DNA from: an uncultured Oscillospiraceae bacterium
Lineage (GTDB): Bacteria; Bacillota; Clostridia; Oscillospirales; Oscillospiraceae
Length of the DNA: 11,924 nucleotides
Assembly (NCBI GenBank): GCA_934565425.1
Contig: CAKTHW010000043.1
Location: 1 to 11,924 of the forward strand
Direction: 5' to 3'
Positions 9,408 to 11,924 of the stretch are shown here, piece by piece; the first letter of the stretch is position 1; the number at the start of each line of letters is the position of its first letter. Made by a program: the position numbers and the translations under genes. The notes below the pieces were generated by a model. That model worked only from the letters and a program-made list of their open reading frames with translations, did no database searches and was not told the origin of the DNA.

Positions 9408-9917
9408 TCAGCGAAAGAGTCTCACGATCTCCTCCACACACTCCTCAATACTCTTCCCCGTCCCATCCACAGTATAGTCACTGTACTGCTCATACAACGG
9501 CACCCGCTCCACGAACGCGTCCTGCAAGCTGCACCCGTGCTTGAGCACGATGCCCCGGGTGGTGATGTTGGTCACCCGCTTCTCCACCTCCTCGTAGGTG
9601 GCGGCCAGGTACACCACAGCCCCGTTCCGTTTCAGCGCCTCCATCCCCGCCTGGGAATAGACCACGCTGCCGCCGGTGGCGATGACGGCGTGTTCCACGT
9701 CTACGGACAGCAGCACCTGTTCCTCAATTTGCAGGAACTTCTCGATGCCGTCGTTGTCGATGATGTCCTGGAGCAGTCGCCCCTCCCGCTCCTGGATGAG
9801 CAGGTCGGTATCCACAAAGCGACGGCCCAGGGCTTTGGCCAGCAGGACACCCAGGGTGCTCTTGCCGGAGCCGGGCATGCCGATGAGAATGATATTCCGG
9901 TTTTTTTCTCTGTTCAT
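9408..9917 (-). CDS. Shikimate-kinase-like P-loop kinase
   Basis: Protein of 169 residues with the shikimate kinase fold. The Walker A is GMPGSGKST (13-21), DTD is at 36-38, a TGGS glycine motif at 81-84, the lid Arg121 lies in a TTRG context, and ERVPLYEQY is near 137-145. Compared with classical shikimate kinase, the pocket Arg that follows Phe in the EFRRIEE segment is Leu62 (KFLQIEE), while the Arg before PLY (Arg138) is kept. The third Gly of the GGG motif is Ser. Clostridia contain a subgroup like this, usually annotated aroK. Shikimate phosphorylation is therefore uncertain, and another small hydroxyl substrate is possible. ATG at 9917; the ribosome site is weak (AGGA). It lies 18 bases after the peptidase gene, with no aro genes nearby. 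Confidence 0.8.
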   Translation of the reverse strand: MNREKNRNIILIGMPGSGKSTLGVLLAKALGRRFVDTDLLIQEREGRLLQDIIDNDGIEKFLQIEEQVLLSVDVEHAVIATGGSVVYSQAGMEALKRNGAVVYLAATYEEVEKRVTNITTRGIVLKHGCSLQDAFVERVPLYEQYSDYTVDGTGKSIEECVEEIVRLFR

Positions 9918-9935
9918 AACGTCTGGTTCCTATCT

Positions 9936-10451
9936 TTATTCTTTCAACAGTTTGATGCGTTCCTTATAGTCCGGCAGCACCGAGGCGATGAGCTGGTAAA
10001 AGGCTTCGCCGTGGTTCTTGTGCCGGATGTGCGCCAGCTCGTGGACCACCACATAGTCGATGGCCTCCTCCGGGTAGCGCATGAGCCGCCAGGCGAAGGA
10101 GATGCGGTTTTTGCCGCTGCAGCTGCCGAACCGCTTTCGGGCATCGGTGATGGTCAGACCGGTGGGCATGAGCCCCATCAGGCGGCCATAATACTCCACC
10201 TTTTGAGGTAAGATTTCCTTGGCGCGGGCGATGCACTCCCGCCGCTCTTCCTCGGTCGGCTCCGGGTGCTGCTCCTGCCACTGACGGCAGCGCTCTCGGT
10301 GGGCGGTGATCCAATCCTGCTGCCGTGCCACAAAGGCGTCGATGCGGCTCTGGGACACCTGATAGGGCGCCCGCACCAGCACGGTCAGGTCTTCGGTGAT
10401 CTCCAGCGACAGGGTCTTGCGGGCTGACCGGATGACACGATATTCCTCCAC
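9936..10451 (-). CDS. YgjP-type (DUF45) zinc metallopeptidase
   Basis: Cytoplasmic protein of 171 residues. The zinc motif is HELAH (137-141) in IDYVVVHELAHIRH, with a third ligand candidate His147 in KNHGEAF. The preceding RFGSC segment (108-111) corresponds to the family's W-G-S-C motif, with Phe for Trp. The C-terminus has the expected LPDY. The physiological substrate of this family is not established. The start is GTG at 10451, supported by AAAGGAGG about 7 bases upstream and a promoter immediately before it; no ATG fits. It is the first gene of a two-gene unit with the shikimate-kinase-like gene and is divergent from greA. Confidence 0.88.
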   Translation of the reverse strand: MEEYRVIRSARKTLSLEITEDLTVLVRAPYQVSQSRIDAFVARQQDWITAHRERCRQWQEQHPEPTEEERRECIARAKEILPQKVEYYGRLMGLMPTGLTITDARKRFGSCSGKNRISFAWRLMRYPEEAIDYVVVHELAHIRHKNHGEAFYQLIASVLPDYKERIKLLKE

Positions 10452-10471
10452 GGTATCCCCTCCTTTGGCTC

Positions 10472-10500
10472 ATTATAGCAAGATTCCACAGAATTGTCCA
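10472..10500 (-). promoter_or_regulatory. Strong sigma-A promoter of the YgjP/kinase unit
   Basis: On the minus strand the -35 is TGGACA (10495-10500) and the -10 is a perfect TATAAT (10472-10477), with a 17-base spacer. Transcription should start near 10465, only about 14 bases before the GTG start codon. The 5' leader is therefore little more than the ribosome binding site. Confidence 0.88.
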
Positions 10501-10531
10501 CGAAAGAAGGTTTTCCCACTCTTTCCTTGCC

Positions 10532-10560
10532 TTGACACCCGTTTGAAAATCGCCTATACT
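10532..10560 (+). promoter_or_regulatory. Strong sigma-A promoter of greA-lysS
   Basis: The -35 is a perfect TTGACA (10532-10537) and the -10 is TATACT (10555-10560), with a 17-base spacer. The start is expected near 10567, about 175 bases before the greA ATG. A small palindrome, ACTATAGT (10561-10568), sits at the start point. Confidence 0.9.
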
Positions 10561-10568
10561 ACTATAGT

Positions 10569-10703
10569 ATGTTTTGTCATCTGCAAAAATCCTGCGCTCC
10601 ATCGGGGCAGAACCCTCGCCCCAAGCCGTTTTTTGCAGCGGCCACGCCCGTTCCATCGGCCTGGCTCCCCGGCGCGCTCTATGACCGTGCCGCACCAAAA
10701 CAT
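10569..10703 (+). ncRNA. Candidate structured leader RNA of greA (three-way junction)
   Basis: Three stems fit together without conflict. P1 pairs ATGTTTTG (10569-10576) with CAAAACAT (10696-10703), 8 bp. P2 pairs CTGCAAAAA (10581-10589) with TTTTTGCAG (10630-10638), 9 bp, and encloses a GGGGC/GCCCC hairpin (10604-10622). P4 pairs 10639-10646 with 10686-10692, 7 bp with one bulged C. P1 begins within about 2 bases of the predicted transcription start. TCCATCGG appears twice (10598-10605 and 10652-10659), and GCGCTC twice (10594-10599 and 10674-10679). I do not recognise a known riboswitch class. It could be a cis-regulatory leader or a processed small RNA. No credible small gene lies in 10567-10742. 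Confidence 0.45.
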
Positions 10704-10742
10704 CCCCCTCATCAACTCCATCAATAGAAAGGTGTTTATCGT

Positions 10743-11219
10743 ATGGCAAATCCAGTAAAACTGACGCCCAAACGGCTCAAAGAACTCCAGGAGGAAATGG
10801 TCTGGATGAAGACCGTCCGGGAGAAAGAGATCGCAGAGATGATCAAGGAAGCTCGCTCCTTCGGCGACCTCTCCGAAAACAGTGAATACGACGAAGCCAA
10901 AGACCAGCAGGGCAAGCTCTTCTCCCACGAGGCAGAAGTGCAGGCCATCCTGGACAACTATATCCTCATCGACGAGAACGCTTCCGACGACACCGTCATC
11001 AACCTGGGCTGCAACGTCACCGTCCTGGACATCGACCTGGACGAGGAGGAGACCTACCGCATCGTGGGCAGCCAGGAAGCAGACCCCCTGGGCGGCTTCA
11101 TCTCGGAAGAATCCCCCTTCGGCAAGGCCCTCATCGGCCACAGCGTAGGCGACGAAGTGGTAGTGGAAGCCCCCGCCGGCGCCCTGCGCTACAAGGTGCT
11201 GGACATCTCCATCTCCTGA
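10743..11219 (+). CDS. greA: Transcription elongation factor GreA
   Basis: It rescues backtracked RNA polymerase by stimulating cleavage of the nascent RNA through the secondary channel. The protein has 158 residues, the standard length. The N-terminal coiled coil has the acidic tip motif GDLSENSEYDEAK (41-53), with Asp42 and Glu45 as the catalytic pair. The C-terminal domain includes the family segment near SPFGKALIGHSVGDEV. The ATG at 10743 has AAAGG about 10 bases upstream. It stands 75 bases before lysS with no terminator visible between them, the common greA-lysS arrangement in Firmicutes. Confidence 0.97.
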   Translation: MANPVKLTPKRLKELQEEMVWMKTVREKEIAEMIKEARSFGDLSENSEYDEAKDQQGKLFSHEAEVQAILDNYILIDENASDDTVINLGCNVTVLDIDLDEEETYRIVGSQEADPLGGFISEESPFGKALIGHSVGDEVVVEAPAGALRYKVLDISIS

Positions 11220-11294
11220 CCGGAGCAGCTCACGCAAAAAACTGGCATTTTAGAATCAGATTTTAGACAGAGAATTTGGAAGGAACGATAGACT

Positions 11295-11924
11295 ATGGGA
11301 AAGAAGAATTTTCAGCCGGAAGCAGAACAGAGCTTATCTGAGATTTTACAGATCCGTCGGGACAAGCTGACCGCCCTCCAGGAGGCCGGCCGCGACCCCT
11401 TCACCGTCACCAAGTACACCGCTACCCACAAGGCAGCCGACGTGACCGACCGGTTCGACGAGCTGGAAGGCCAGGAAGTGTCCGTGGCAGGCCGTCTCAT
11501 GTCCAAGCGCGGCATGGGCAAGGTCAGCTTCTGCGACCTTCAGGATAAGTCCGGCCGGGTGCAGCTGTACGTCCGCAAGGATCTGGTGGGCGAAGAGGAA
11601 TACGGCTGGTTCAAGAAGTGCGACATCGGCGACATCGTGGGCGTCAAGGGCGAGGTGTTCAAGACCGAAAAGGGTCAGATCTCCGTCCGCGCCAGCGAAG
11701 TGAAGCTGCTGGCCAAGAGCCTGCGTCCCCTGCCCGAAAAGTTCCACGGCCTGACCGACCGTGAAACTCGCTATCGTCAGCGCTATGTTGACCTGATCGT
11801 CAACCCCGACGTGCGCAAGACCTTCGAGCTGCGCTCTAAGTTCGTCAAGTACCTCCGTGACTTCCTGGACAACCGGGGCTACATGGAAGTGGAGACCCCC
11901 GTTCTGAACACCATCTCCGGCGGC
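11295..11924 (+). CDS. lysS: Lysyl-tRNA synthetase, class II (5' part)
   Basis: It charges tRNA-Lys. The first 210 codons are present and open to the window edge; family proteins have about 490-510 residues, so more than half is missing. The N-terminal OB-fold anticodon-binding domain is visible at about residues 55-150 (VSVAGRLMSKRGMGKVSFCDL). The catalytic domain begins near 165 with RYRQRYVDLI and the motif 1 segment LRDFLDNRGYMEVETPVL (about 186-203). The ATG at 11295 is preceded by a purine-rich GGAAGGAA site. It is downstream of greA and probably co-transcribed. No abnormality is seen in the visible part. Confidence 0.96.
   Translation, partial: MGKKNFQPEAEQSLSEILQIRRDKLTALQEAGRDPFTVTKYTATHKAADVTDRFDELEGQEVSVAGRLMSKRGMGKVSFCDLQDKSGRVQLYVRKDLVGEEEYGWFKKCDIGDIVGVKGEVFKTEKGQISVRASEVKLLAKSLRPLPEKFHGLTDRETRYRQRYVDLIVNPDVRKTFELRSKFVKYLRDFLDNRGYMEVETPVLNTISGG

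Noticed and set aside
9085..9544. Plus-strand open frames across the hairpin array
   Set aside because: They translate palindromic repeat sequence and the antisense of the kinase gene, without a good ribosome site or family match.

Overview
The window looks like a chromosomal housekeeping segment from a GC-rich, spore-forming member of the Clostridia. The best guess is Oscillospiraceae (Flavonifractor/Oscillibacter-like), judged from protein style, the greA-lysS pair, CotF-like coat genes, a DUF421/DUF4363 pair and strong Shine-Dalgarno sites. Species cannot be read from the sequence. Thirteen genes are supported; nearly all other open frames are shadows on the opposite strand of GC-rich genes.

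Left part (1-6230, minus strand). The order of transcription is carA, carB, guaA. CarA and CarB form glutamine-dependent carbamoyl-phosphate synthase, which feeds pyrimidines and arginine. GuaA makes GMP from XMP. carA and carB overlap by 8 bases. A hairpin separates carB from guaA, and a U-tract terminator follows guaA. The carA leader carries a sigma-A promoter, a near-perfect ArgR-type box and a long-armed hairpin ending in a short U-run. Beyond guaA, the first 80 bases hold short direct and inverted repeats. They lie next to the guaA 3' end, a known integrase target, so an integrated element may begin there.

Middle (6230-9400). On the plus strand, a DUF421 (YetF-type) membrane protein and a DUF4363 protein overlap by 4 bases behind a promoter resembling forespore sigma-F/G sites. 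Convergent to them, on the minus strand, are nrdR with its own promoter and terminator, a pair of very small spore-coat-like proteins, and an unrecognised 185-residue protein. From 9178 to 9370 is a gene-free stretch built almost entirely of consecutive perfect or near-perfect hairpins.

Right part (9400-11924). A minus-strand pair encodes a shikimate-kinase-like protein, with a changed substrate-pocket residue, and a YgjP-type zinc peptidase. Divergent from it are greA and the first 210 codons of lysS. Between the greA promoter and its start codon lies a roughly 175-base leader that folds on paper into a three-way junction beginning at the predicted transcription start. This leader and the hairpin array are the two best candidates for something undescribed. 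No CRISPR, tRNA, rRNA or transposase gene is visible.
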